From Lethocerus indicus (Eukaryota; Arthropoda; Insecta; Hemiptera; Belostomatidae), in the NCBI GenBank assembly GCA_019843655.1, contig JACDQD010000011.1, positions 17,464,604 to 17,528,603 on the forward strand: 64,000 bases of DNA. The letters run 5' to 3'. The notes under the pieces were generated by a model. It made no database searches and was not told the origin of the DNA. It worked only from the letters and a program-made list of their open reading frames with translations. The stretch's first letter is position 1. Each line of letters opens with the position of its first letter. A program made the translations under genes and the position numbers. This document shows positions 19,911 through 30,478 of the stretch, piece after piece.

Positions 19911-21980
19911 GATAGTTTCGTTAAGCGGTACAGAATGTGCGACTGGACGCGAAGAACGATTCGCACACCCCCGCATATAACATATTCAGATAAACGGTTC
20001 AGCAGTTGACCGAAATACTTTTAAAAATAGACGGCGGAAAAGTGGTCCGTTTAGAGGTTTCGTGGAGGACACACTGCGGCCTCAACGAGCGAGGCCACCT
20101 TACGCCCCCTCCCGAACACTGGAGTCTTGAGGAGGGCGTACCTGGCCGGCATTTCAGCAGGCAGAATTCTTATTTCATTTTCATTAACAAACAACGGTTA
20201 TAAGTAGGATTTTTTGAGAGTTTATTCTCTGTTTCATATCTCTTGTTACTTGTCGATAAAGCCGGGTATCTGGGCTTGGAGGAGATCACTAGGCGTTTAA
20301 GCCGTTTTGACTTTGGGGGTAACACATAAGGGACCTTCCGGCTACCGACTGAAATTATTTAAAAATTTGATAGCCCAATTTCAAATAAGAGAGCCAGGAA
20401 AATTTTCAGAGTACAATTGCGGAAAGTATTTTTTTCTCTCACTCGTTTCTCCGGACAAAGAACCCACTTTTGACAGGAGATCTCTCGGTGTGATTTGAAT
20501 CGTGGGGTTCCTTCGATAGGAATTTCAGGAAGTGTACATCGTAGACGGTACACACCACGGGCCTCATTTATGTACATAAGCATTGAAACGCGAGAGATTT
20601 TGTACAACTGCACTTCAGGTTACAGGACAAAGTGAAATTGGATTCGGATACTTGCGACGGTAGGAAAGGTCCTGGTTAGGATCGACGGTCGTGTCGATCG
20701 TTTCTTATATGCTCTCGAACCGCAAGAGATCGAATAAGGAAGAACGGAATTAGGGTCAAACGGTTAAAAGTGCCCCCCCCCCATAGGCGATTGCAGAAAA
20801 AGGCGCAGTACGCCCTGATAAGGCGGCCTAGATCCGCGTCTCAGGCGAATGATTCGGACTTTCGGTCTTATCGTGTCCGAGGAAAACCGAGAAAAAAAGA
20901 TGTTGCTACACTGTTGTCCGCCTGTTACTGTCGACAGTAGTAACAGGCTTCGCTGGAAGAGAAGCCGGCAATAACGACGCCCGGGACTTTAAATGTAATT
21001 TTTAAAATTATATTCGGAGAATCCGGCCGTAGTCCCAGTCCAGCCCTTACTGGACGGTAAGGGTAAAACGCAACCGTTTCCCCTTGACGTGGCGATCAGG
21101 ATTTTTTTTCAGGATAGTTTCGATGATAGTGATTCCCAGTTACGAACTGGGGAACCGGACTTAGAAACACGAGGCAATTTTACGAACGATTGTAGATTGC
21201 AAAGATCGAATTCCGTGGTACTTGGACGGTGGATGACCGAAAAGCCCTCTGGAGATTTTGGCCGGGTAATTAAATGCCGACTTTCATTAGTGTTAAGTCC
21301 TCGTCATCGCCGGGGACTTGATTATAAAGGGGGACTTTCAACCCCTTCGCCCAGGCGGCGAGAACGGGTTTTTAACCTGTAATTAATACGGGGAGTCCGG
21401 AGGCATTAAACACTTAGGATCGGTTTTCAGCGTGGAACGGGTCTTTTCAACCAAGTTATAACTTTTGAACCAATTCATAAATACGGGACGCGATATCCTG
21501 TTCGGCCGTTCGCCATCTTCAGTTGGCCGGATTGGAGGACGGGGTGGGGAGTGTCGATGAGGAAGAACAGAAATTGATTCAGAATTTATATGACAGAAAT
21601 TTCAACCAGAAGAGACAATCAATAATAAGAAAACTAAAAAACATCTTCAGTAGTGGTGAATTGTATATTTACTAATTTACCGTGGCGAAATGACTGAATA
21701 ATTCATAAATTCGCACCAATAAATTACGGAAATGTCAATGCCACATAATTTATTTATTATAGCTTAAATATCGGCTTAATAAAAAAAAAATACATATAAT
21801 CCTCCGCATTTATTAGCCCGAGGAAGCCCCCCCCACCGCCGTGTCATCGGCTTTAATTAGCCGTTGGGGGCCCAATTAGAATTAATTTGCCGACGGAACA
21901 AATAAAATGCAAATATAATTAATTGAAAATCATTGGCAAACGTCTCGGGCTTTTGATCCCGGTCAGAGGAGATAAATCAG
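17918..21980. other. Unannotated stretch with (GA)n and a strong inverted repeat
   Basis: A (GA)n tract lies at about 19,878-19,908. A 10-bp perfect inverted repeat, GCCTGTTACT/AGTAACAGGC, with a 9-nt loop is at 20,920-20,948. F1 scraps (CGCCATCTTCAGT) occur near 21,509 and CATCTTCAGTAG near 21,640. The frames at 19,064-19,866 overlap on both strands and show no domain. Confidence 0.45.
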
Positions 21981-21987
21981 GGATGCT

Positions 21988-22107
21988 GCAGGAGGAGGAG
22001 GAGGAGGAGGAGGAGGAGGAGGAGGAGGAGGACTACCCCCTCAGGGGGCTTTCGGTATCGCGGTCGCTCCCATACTTCTTCTTCTCCTCCTCCTCCTCCT
22101 CCTCCTA
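21988..22107. repeat. Inverted purine and pyrimidine tracts around a short palindrome
   Basis: (GGA)n at about 21,990-22,031, palindrome CCCCC-TCA-GGGGG at 22,036-22,048, and (CTC)n at about 22,078-22,107. The two tracts can pair with each other. Poly-glutamate and poly-serine frames here are artefacts. Confidence 0.85.
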
Positions 22108-23593
22108 CCTTAATGCCACCTTAATTAAGATTATCGAACCAGCGACTCGAAAAAGTGATTTGTGACCGATTTCCGAATCGGGCTGTCGACACGATTCGGT
22201 TTGCCACTTATAACAAATTTCAAGAGGACGTCCGAGCCACAGCTCTCTCCCGCTCCTCAACTCCGATAAACGGGCCGATGTCTTCCACTTTTTGTTTTTT
22301 CCTCGCCCGCAGTTATTTTCCAGTCGACGAAGATTGCGTTCAATGAACAATTCGAAACTAATTGGAATTTTTTCGTACCGCCGAAGACAGTTTTCGTCCG
22401 CCCGCCGTCCTCAGTAGCGCCGCCACTGGGGCTACCAAGTGAATTCGGGCTGAAAAAGTGTTCGGAAATTCACTTTTTTCCTATACAGTAATTAATTGTT
22501 AATTTTTTAATAACGAGAAAACCATTATTCGGTACTATGAAACATTCAATTGAAAATCTCACGTTCGAAATTGCTCTCCGCACGCCGATTTCGTTCTCCT
22601 TCAATGATCGACTCAATTAAAATTTCGAATATAACGACTACATAGAAAAATTTTAGTGATATACGGACAAAAGGAAAGTTTTTACGAAAATACTGGGGAG
22701 TACACGGTTTGCATAAAACGCAGTAAATTGAAGGTAAAAAATCCAGTATTAGGAAGGATTAACACGATATTTAGTTATCTGTACTTAAAAAATTTGATTT
22801 TCTTCCTAACTCGTGGGCTTCGGTCATTGGAAAATTGACGTTTTATTGACGTTCCACCGTCAAATATCGCTGTATAGGGATAATATATTTGAGGTACTAC
22901 TTTGGCCAAAAAAAGCATCCCGTCAGCACTGCTACTCCTCCGTTTTTCGTATTATACGTGCTAGACTTCAAACAACGACGATACATAAAATACATAAAGT
23001 GAGAGTTTACTGATATTTCTGTAAAGATAATTGAAACGTCAGCGGAGCCAGCGGTTCGCCATTAGCGAGCCGCCCCACATTCGATCCGGTTAAACCAATA
23101 TCTACAAATTAGACTCGGTCTAATCCGATCTAATCGGACGAAAATCCAATAAAGCGTTAACCGGGGTGGGGGCGGCCTATGTCGGAGAACGACGAACCCA
23201 CCCCTAATTGTCATAAAAAGGAGAACCCCCTGGATATATGGGATTTCACGGCTCCGTTGCTTCCCTACCCGGCCCTATTGACGTTGCTAATATTCTTCTC
23301 ATCCTCTGAGGGCGGTTTCCACCGCCGCCCGAGGGTATGTTCGATCATGGCACAATTCAGGACTCTATTTCAACGTCGGACTTTGTTTCGACTCTACGAA
23401 AAACAAACAAGCCGCAAAAATACTTCGTGCTTCGCGGCATATTTTCGTTCGCCGCCGTGGCCGAGGGAACTGGAAAGAAAAAACAAAGACCCGGAGGGAA
23501 TTTTTATTTAATGGATTCCTGAAACCGGGAGGGTGAAAGTGAGCCATCCTTGGAACGCCGAGGGGCGAACAATAACAATCTCACCGCTCTTAA
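22108..23593. other. Unannotated non-coding stretch
   Basis: A degenerate F1 piece (CGCCGTCCTCAGTAGCG) is near 22,405-22,421. Nothing else is recognised. Confidence 0.4.
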
Positions 23594-23861
23594 ATTGCAC
23601 TGGAAAATTGTTCGATAATTTCCAACCGCGCTCCGACTCATCGGGGCCGAAATTACGATTACGTCTTTTCGCCGTCGTCAGTAGCAGAGGCGCTAAGTGA
23701 AATTTCGAAAAATCTTGAAAAAATAACGTGACGGACCTGGAAAACATACGGGACAAATGGAAGCGTTGTCACCAGAAATTATGGATATTTTTATTAATTT
23801 TTTTTAGTAGTGAAAGTTTTGCTATCAGATTGAATTCTTTCTCTTCTTTAGACTCATTCTT
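23594..23861 (-). repeat. Flank of inverted segmental duplication, copy A
   Basis: This non-LINE sequence is matched by the inverted complement at about 53,640-53,845. Shared blocks include AATTTCCA-like text, GGGGCCGAAATTACGATTAC, GTCTTTTCGCCGTC and AGATTGAATTCTTTCTC. About 70 bp (roughly 23,678-23,745) are absent from the other copy. Confidence 0.75.
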
Positions 23862-24228
23862 ATCCCCCCATATACCCGATTCAAAAGAATCGGCTTGAAC
23901 AGAAAATTTGGACTCTTAAGGCCGTTACTGAAACGGACATCGAAATTGACCTTAAGTAACTGACAATATACAAAGCGATACTTAAACCGCCACGGTTTAA
24001 GTCCTTCATAAGTCAGTCAAAAGTCCTTCCTACCATCCTTAATGCTCCCCCCGGGTATGTTTCTGACCGCACAATCCACCGTGACTTCAACATACCGACA
24101 GTCGACGAAGTCGCAAAATCCCGGTTCCTGAAGTTCCACTCCTGCCTTTTTCCTCATCCTAATCTCTCAGCACTTGTACTTATAACATTCGTGTTGATTT
24201 TACAAATTAAAAAAAAGGTTTTAAAAAA
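23862..24228 (+). pseudogene. Jockey-clade LINE 3' end with target-site duplications
   Basis: The insertion is flanked by AGACTCATTCTT at 23,850-23,861 and 24,229-24,240, a 12-bp target-site duplication, and ends in an A-rich tail (24,208-24,228). It encodes the end of RT, with LLRPLLKR, LTLSN, then frameshifts, and finally FNIPTVDEVAKSRFLKFH in frame near 24,088-24,145. This is a 5'-truncated insertion of about 370 bp and is inactive. Confidence 0.88.
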
Positions 24229-24240
24229 AGACTCATTCTT

Positions 24241-24880
24241 GCCGTTAGTCTACCGAGTCTACTGTAGAATTGACTTGAGCGCAAAGTCATCCGGCAATCG
24301 AACAAGTGGCCTACGATTTTAAAGGGGAAAAAAAGGACGTCGTTTTCTGTAAACTAATGTAACCGTTTTTCGTTTCTCCTCGGGCAAATTACCTCATCAA
24401 AAAAAAAAAAAAAGAAAAAAGAAATGTGGGAAAGTCTTTACACCGTTACAACAACGCATTGCGCAACATCAACAATCAATTAGCCGCTGGACTGGCGATG
24501 ATTGTATGCTAAAGCCGACACACACACAGACACACATCGTGCAACTGGGTCCGGTTCCGCCCCACTTTCGAAACTTTTGTGTATAAAACCGGGTAAAGTT
24601 TTCAGGATGGCCCCGTTGCGCAATGCGCCGGCTTAATTGGGCCCCGGACGGCGGGAACGTAGGAGGAAGGAATTAAAATTCAATCATAAAACCATTATCC
24701 GACTCAATTTTCTTGTGTTTTCCCCTCCCGCCAAAAGAAACAACAATGTTCCATTAACTCTTCGCGCGGTTGTTGGACGAAATTCCCAACATTCAAAAGC
24801 CGGTTCAAATCGTTAGTTTCGTGATATGTTGGGGAATAAGTAGTCCATTATTTGGTCGGAATTACCGGTATATATATCTT
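24241..24880. other. Unannotated non-coding stretch
   Basis: Contains an A-run at about 24,400-24,414 and a short CA-rich tract near 24,518-24,538. No gene is recognised. Confidence 0.5.
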
Positions 24881-25002
24881 GTTTTTTATTTATACTATCG
24901 GGTCAAATTTATACTCATTGAAGTACGTTTTACAATTTTACTTTGATAGAGGTGCAAAATATCGACAGTACAAAACAGTTTCTAAATCATAAAGTAATTC
25001 GT
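24881..25002 (+). repeat. Duplicated segment, copy 2
   Basis: Matches 7,061-7,240 without the roughly 60-bp extra block. It runs directly into the F1 copy, as in copy 1. Confidence 0.75.
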
Positions 25003-25245
25003 TTAGAATACCTTTTTTGTGGTCTGCGAAGGGTTTGAATACTGTAGATTGTACTCAGTACAGGTGACAGTGACAGTGCAGTGAGAGGATGCCCAAGAAA
25101 CATCCAAAGTGACTGACACCGCTACTGAAGATGGCGAGCAGCCGAAACCGGTCTAGCAGAAGACCAGTGAGAGGAGACGGAAACACGCGAAATCTACGGT
25201 ATTCCAACCCCTTACAGACCACAAAACTGGTATTTTAAACTTGTT
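25003..25245 (+). mobile_element. F1 element with intact right arm
   Basis: The left outer end (GTTTAGAATACC, TGTGGTCTGCG) is followed by a nearly immediate switch into the right arm: CAGTACAGGTGACAGTGACAG, the GGATG hairpin with CATCC, the ribozyme, AGAGGAGACGGAAAC, and the outer end CTGGTATTTTAAACTTG. The left arm has lost its core. Confidence 0.85.
25121..25157 (+). ncRNA. Hammerhead-like ribozyme in F1 (intact, best example)
   Basis: GCTA (25,121-25,124), CTGAAGA (25,125-25,131), one extra T, GGC-GAGCA-GCC helix II, GAAA (25,144-25,147), ACC/GGT helix III without a loop, GTC cleavage triplet ending at 25,153, and TAGC (25,154-25,157). Helix I GCUA/UAGC is perfect. An extra base between A9 and helix II is known from some natural hammerheads, for example the plus strand of chrysanthemum chlorotic mottle viroid. 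The core match is direct; cleavage is an inference. Confidence 0.75.
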
Positions 25246-25449
25246 AAAATTTAGTTTTAATTAAGATTATGAAAGATTTGGATATCTTTCCTGTTCAGTT
25301 TGTGAATAGAAATAAAATTCGTGAAGAGTTTTTTCATTTTCATGTTCCGAATACTGTATTTTTTCCTCGTAGCATTAGAATTTATTTAATTTTTTTAATC
25401 TATAAATAAATTATCGATTTTATTTATACGGTGCGGTGGCAGCATCCTC

Positions 25450-25505
25450 ACTGACCTACTGGCTGATGACTACTGAAGATGGCGAGACAGAAACACAAAT
25501 GGTGG
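25450..25505 (+). mobile_element. F1 fragment
   Basis: CTACTGAAGATGGCGA is joined directly to GACAGAAACACA, a deletion that removes the rest of the ribozyme and the hairpin. Confidence 0.65.
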
Positions 25506-25915
25506 CCAAATAATGTTACTGATTAGTTTTTCCCCGACCTGATATTGTATATTAAACCACCCCGAAGCATCCAGTGAGCACATAAATCCCCGCGTTCCCC
25601 CGTCACATTCACTATACCCGAGTGTGATATATTAACTAGTGATATGTACCTGATCGCCGTAACAGGTAACCCCCTCAGTGGCGGCTCGTTTTCCACCCGA
25701 CCGAGAAACCCGATTATGCCCCGGGCTACCCGTTATTACTTGATCCAGCACGGTAATACCCGATACTGTCAACCCCTCTAGGTGTTCCTCCCTACCGCCC
25801 GGTTGAGTTTTGTTACAACAAAAAACTCCTGAAGGGCGAGTGATTTTCTTCGCCCGTTCGACATTTTCTTTCTCCAATTTCTCTGTCCAGTTTATATTGC
25901 AATGCGAAAATTTTA

Positions 25916-26165
25916 GTTTAACATACCTGTTTCGTGGTCTGCGAGGGGTTCTCTAGCTGTTTCGGTCTTTGCTAGACCGGTTTCGGCGGCTCGCCATCTC
26001 GCCAAAGGACAGTACAAGTGACAGTGACAGTGGGCAGTGAGGATGCCCAAAGAAAAACGACCAGTGACCGACACCGCTACTGAAGATGGCGAGCAGCCGA
26101 AACCGGTCTAGCAAAAGACCGAACCGGCGACAGGAGACGGAAACGCCACAACCCTACGAAAATTT
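25916..26165 (+). mobile_element. F1 foldback element with intact right-arm ribozyme
   Basis: The left outer end AGTTTAACATACCTGTTTCG begins at about 25,915. The left arm is shortened and lacks CTTCAG. The tract AGTGACAGTGACAGTG leads to the right arm with a GGATG stem start and an intact ribozyme. It ends at GAAACGCCACAACCCTACG without the last 40 bp. Confidence 0.85.
26076..26112 (+). ncRNA. Hammerhead-like ribozyme in F1 (intact)
   Basis: The 37-nt block is identical in core and helices to 25,121-25,157: GCTA, CTGAAGA, T, GGC-GAGCA-GCC, GAAA, CCGGTC, TAGC. The copies differ just downstream (CAAAAGACC against CAGAAGACC), so identity of the core is not simply due to a very recent copy. Confidence 0.75.
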
Positions 26166-28040
26166 CAGGTTAACCTATTAGGCTTCTGTAATGTCCTCTC
26201 TCTAGAGTTTTTTTAAAAATTGCGCAAACTCTAATGCCCAGTGAATAACCTCTGAACGTCCAATAATGCGCCAATGCGAATAGGTTTTAATCTGCTACAC
26301 TTCGGCTGAAGAATTCTGATGGGATATACTTGGCTTATTTAGATAATACGATTTATTGTTGCAGCTCAACACAAATCAGAGACAATATGACGTACCCTCC
26401 CCCCTTTTGGGGGTGAACAACCCCCCCCCCTCTTGCGCATCTTGTTCAGATCGAAATGGTCATCGCAAATTAGCCCCTAATACGGGGCCGATGGTAAAAA
26501 TGTGGACGGATAAGCCGCCGAATTGAATTGTCGGGCCTCGGGAATTATTCATGGGGTTTCGGCCCCCCCCAACGAGGGGGTGGCCGGGCCCTCCCTTATC
26601 GGGACAATAAAAGCGGTGCAGCATAACAGGTGTCGATGCCGGGGGGCGGCGTTGGTGTTGGTGGCCCTGACAAGGGCCGTTTTTTTTTTTTATCTTTATT
26701 ACCGCCCGAGGGCCCCAATAGCTCTGCTCACTGGGCCAAGATAACGCCGTCATTTCGGCTATCCGCTTCTCGGTTTCGCGTTCCAAAGGCCCATTTGTAC
26801 TCCGCCCGGTGATTTCAATAACAATGCTATAGTTTCTACATATTTACGACCGGCCCTACGCACTTACGCGTACTTAATAATTACAAGACTATAGCGAACA
26901 GATACGGCGTTGTCGCCCGATAGAGGAATGAGGGGAATCCATCCATCGACGGCGACCGTTAAGGGATTTTCAGGAAGGTCCAATCGGAGGATAATTTTGA
27001 CCGGAAGGGCTTATATCTGTCAGCCGATATAGCTGTAGGCCGTAAGCGTACATAAATAGCCGAAAATTGTGGCAAATTAATTGTAATAAAAGACACGCAA
27101 ACAACAACGGCCGTATCGAAACACACGACCTCGTATCACACACGCTTTGGGCGATAATCAGGCGACGATTTTCTCACTTTTGTTCTCGGCGCGATACTTA
27201 ATTAACGGTAATTTATATTATTATTATTTTTTTCGGTCCAATGTAAACTAACGACCCCCGTGTTAGGAAACGTCGCCTACAGTGTGAAAAAATTGCGAGA
27301 ATTTCTCATGCGCGTTTAAATACGCCGCGTAGGCGGCTCATATTAGCTCGTTTCATATACCGGTATTAGCTCAATATTTAATCAACAATAATTATACTAT
27401 TAGAGATAGTTTTACTTTAGCTATACTTGTTTTAAACTATCGACTTATTTCAACTCTCCAATCTGCGTCTCCAAACCTAACGACTCGTTTACAAGTTTTT
27501 TAATAAATCATTTAAATTGATTTCAGATTCCTATATGCCGGTTGATTATCGTTAGCTTCTATAACACTTTAGATTTCAGTTGTTGACCGCTTTTCTATCG
27601 CATTGCGCAATCGTTGCCCAATCCGAGGAGCGGTTCCGAAATAGACCGTTAACCCGAATACGTCCGATTGCGATGAGACTGGCAATAAAAAATAAATGTT
27701 AATTCCGAGGGAATAATAATAATAAAATGAACTATGTAAAAATTTAATTCCATCGCCGCCTCGCCGTTTCGACACAATAGTCGCCTCTGGATAACATTCC
27801 GGGGGGGCACGAACACCGCCTCTGGGGGGGTAACACGAAAAAATCCCAAGCCGGGGCGGATAATGGGCGGAAAATATTCTCTCGTTAATCTCGTTAAGAA
27901 ATATCCAGGCTTCAACCGACCGGAAACAGCGTTCCGGCCTGTGTTTTGTAAAACACGCTCGGGGCTTAAGCCGGTCGCCGGTGTCAATGTTCCGCAGCTG
28001 AGTTATGCGCGTCGAAACGGGGAAAAAAAAAACCCCTTTC
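26166..28040. other. Unannotated non-coding stretch
   Basis: C-runs and G-runs occur near 26,398-26,432 and 27,800-27,830. Frames at 26,460-26,812 and 27,569-28,045 lie over G/C-rich DNA and lack recognisable domains. Confidence 0.4.
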
Positions 28041-28044
28041 GACA

Positions 28045-28495
28045 TTGCATTTCGTGTGTTTCTGGCTCCTCTCGCCGTTTCGGTCTTTCGCTAGACCGGT
28101 TTCGGCCGCTCGCCATCTTCAGTAGCGGTTTTAGTCACTCTGGATGTTTTCTGGGCATCAACTCACTGCGCTGTCACTGTCACCTGTACTGTCGTTTTCT
28201 GGTCCTCGCTTTTGTGTTCCTGGTAATATTGTTTTTAGACAGTACAGGTGACAGTGACAGTGCAGTGAGTTGATGCCCAAAAAACATCCAAAGTGCCACA
28301 AACCGGTCTAGCAAAAGACCGAAACGTCGAGAGGACAAAGAACTGCCCTTTACCGGTCCTAGCTTTTGTGTTCTTGGTAATGTTGTTTCTAGACAGTGCA
28401 GTGAGGATGCCCAAAAAGCATCCAATGTGACAGAAACCGGTCTAGCAAAAGACCAAACCAGCGAGAGGAGACAGAAACACACGAAATCTACGGTA
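28045..28495 (+). mobile_element. F1 foldback element plus an extra spacer-arm unit
   Basis: Left arm about 28,045-28,195 with an intact minus-strand ribozyme, spacer GTTTTCTGGTCCTCG to GTTTTTAGACAGTAC (28,194-28,244), right arm 28,240-28,345 lacking CTGAAGA. A second spacer and right arm then repeat at 28,347-28,495. The arms pair over the GTGACAGTGACAG tract and GGATG/CATCC segments. Confidence 0.88.
28090..28126 (-). ncRNA. Hammerhead-like ribozyme in F1 left arm (intact)
   Basis: On the minus strand: GCTA (28,123-28,126), CTGAAGA (28,116-28,122), T, GGC-GAGCG-GCC, GAAA (28,100-28,103), CCGGTC (28,094-28,099), TAGC (28,090-28,093). All core bases and all helices are intact. The loop of helix II is GAGCG here and GAGCA in the 25-26 kb copies. 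Confidence 0.75.
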
Positions 28496-28574
28496 ATTTT
28501 TACATATTTCCAGGATGATTTAATCATTGAATTATGTAATAATACGAGATTATGATCTACGGACTCTGCTACTA

Positions 28575-28770
28575 AAAAATATTAATGCTTGTACTGTCTT
28601 TTTCTGGTCCTTCTTTTTGAGTTTTTGGTAACGTTGTTTTTAGACAGTACAGGTGACAGTGACAGCGCAGTGAGGATGCCCCCCAAGATAACATCCAATC
28701 TTGGGAATGGACGCCGCTACTGAAGATGGCGAGCGGCCATTCCAACCCCTCGCAGATCACAGGTATTCTG
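28575..28770 (+). mobile_element. F1 spacer plus right arm, core deleted
   Basis: The spacer (TTTTTCTGGTCCTTC to TTTTTAGACAGTACAGG) is followed by CGCCGCTACTGAAGATGGCG, GAGCGGCC joined to ATTCCAACCCCTCGC and the outer end CACAGGTATTCTGA. Confidence 0.8.
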
Positions 28771-29384
28771 AATATTGCTCCTGTGCGCTGTGATCTTATT
28801 TATATTAAACCTTCGATAAAAATAATTGAGACAACAGAACACTTCTCAAACAGGCGGAGAGGTACATAATTCCGTATTGGACGAGCGTAAATCGCCGTCG
28901 AGGCGCCTCGATTCCTCCCCTATTCCGATTACCTCTCGGTGAGGACGGCGAGCGGAACGAACAACACGGCGAGACCGCAAAATGTTTCCAATTGGGAAAT
29001 ACTAATAAGTCTTCGGGGGTGGATCGAAAAGGACGATGCCCGAATAGGAAATGATGTTTTATTGGGTGCGGTCAGACTTTTCGATTTCGGCCTCCGTTTC
29101 TTCTTCTTCCACGGGCTGGGGCTGGGGGCGGCGGGCGGCGGGTGGCGGAGATACCGCGGCGGCCGCAGACGCCGCTAATGGGAAACCGACGGTCGACGGT
29201 CGGAAGGGAATCGTGATATTAATTTCATGCCGACGGTGCAATCCCCCGTATACACGCTCTATGGGTTTTAGGCCTTCGGACGCAGTTCAATCTGAATCTG
29301 GGAGGATCGCCGATGATCTCCATGGGCCAAAAACAGGTGCCTGAAGACCTGAAAACGGACCGAATTAGGGATTCAATTTCTTTC
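28771..29384. other. Unannotated GC-rich stretch
   Basis: A CG-rich patch at 29,090-29,180 gives poly-alanine, poly-glycine and poly-proline frames on both strands. No gene is supported. Confidence 0.4.
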
Positions 29385-29850
29385 GAACACTATCGTTCGA
29401 ATTATATTAACTTTATTTATTGTACAATCAACTATATGCCAGTTATAGGTGTAATTGCGGTTTGTTCGATTAGTTTCACTAGTTTCCTTCGATAAAGACG
29501 CCGTCCAGTGATGGTACTTTTGACCTGTATCCGCCCTACAGAAAGTCTCTAGGCCGGTGGCGTTTAAGATAATGGATGGGTAAAAGAGGAACTCGTCCAG
29601 GATTTGGATGTGGAGAGAGGCGGGAATGGAATTTAAGGAAGCGTCATTTCGCGACTGTCGGTATGTTGAGGTCATTATGGATTGTTCGGTTAGAAACATA
29701 CCGGGGAGCATTAAGGATGGTACGAAGGACTTTTGACTGGAATATTTGGACGCGAGCGATATTGGATTTCTTGGTGGAACCCCATGTCCATGTCTGTTTC
29801 AGTATAGTTTTATATATTGTCAGTTTTGATGTCCTCTATAGATGATACAA
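29385..29850 (-). pseudogene. Jockey-clade LINE, 3' remnant
   Basis: On the minus strand, pieces corresponding to the RT C-terminus (ILNAP-like, YVSN-like, IH-DLNIPTV-like) appear in different frames at 29,640-29,850. The 3' region (about 29,415-29,460: TTGTACAATCAACTATATGC) matches the 15.2 kb copy. It is dead from frameshifts. Confidence 0.75.
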
Positions 29851-30268
29851 ATAATAATTTTATTACCCCTCCAAATGGACTTAATATATCCTAGGCCAAA
29901 TTCGCTCTCGTGACCTCGAGTCCTGGGGCCAGCAGGTTGGAACGGGTACGGGAAAAATTCCGCTATTTATTTATATTCGTGTCCCTGAAGGCACTTACAA
30001 TGTATTCAATAAATTATGTATGTTATACTCAACAGAATGTGTATCGAAAGTCTCGCGTATCTACAATCGAGGACAACCGACCGTATATGTAACATATTGC
30101 GACCCATAGTATACCAAAGGTGCCGCAGATCGCATTAACTGCAGAACAAATAAACACCACCGTATAAACCAAATACAGTACGAAATTCGGCTTTAACTTC
30201 CCCGAGAAGGTAAGCATCGTAGACCTGCAATAAATAGTTGAAGTTATATTTTATCTATTATGTTCATA
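29851..30268. other. Unannotated non-coding stretch
   Basis: No recognisable gene, repeat or element end is seen between the LINE remnant and the next F1 copy. Confidence 0.5.
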
Positions 30269-30271
30269 GAT

Positions 30272-30478
30272 TTTTTGTGTTTCTGTTTCGTCAGTGCAGT
30301 GAGGATGCCCCCAAAAAACATCCAAAGTGCCAACAGTGACTGACACCGCTACTGATGATGGAGAGCGGCCGATATACCGGTCTGGCGAAAGACCAAAACC
30401 GGCGAGAGGAGACAGAAACACCACATACCTACGGTATTCCTCGCAGACCACAAAACAGGTATGTTAGACTAAATTGAA
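30272..30478 (+). mobile_element. F1 element, right arm complete, ribozyme damaged
   Basis: A short left scrap (TTTTTTGTGTTTCTGTTTCG) precedes the right arm: GTGCAGTGAGGATGCC, CATCC, then CGCTACTGATGATGGAGAGC. The core reads CTGATGA, but GAAA is replaced by GATAT, so cleavage is unlikely. The outer end is complete (ACAAAACAGGTATGTTAGAC). Confidence 0.8.
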
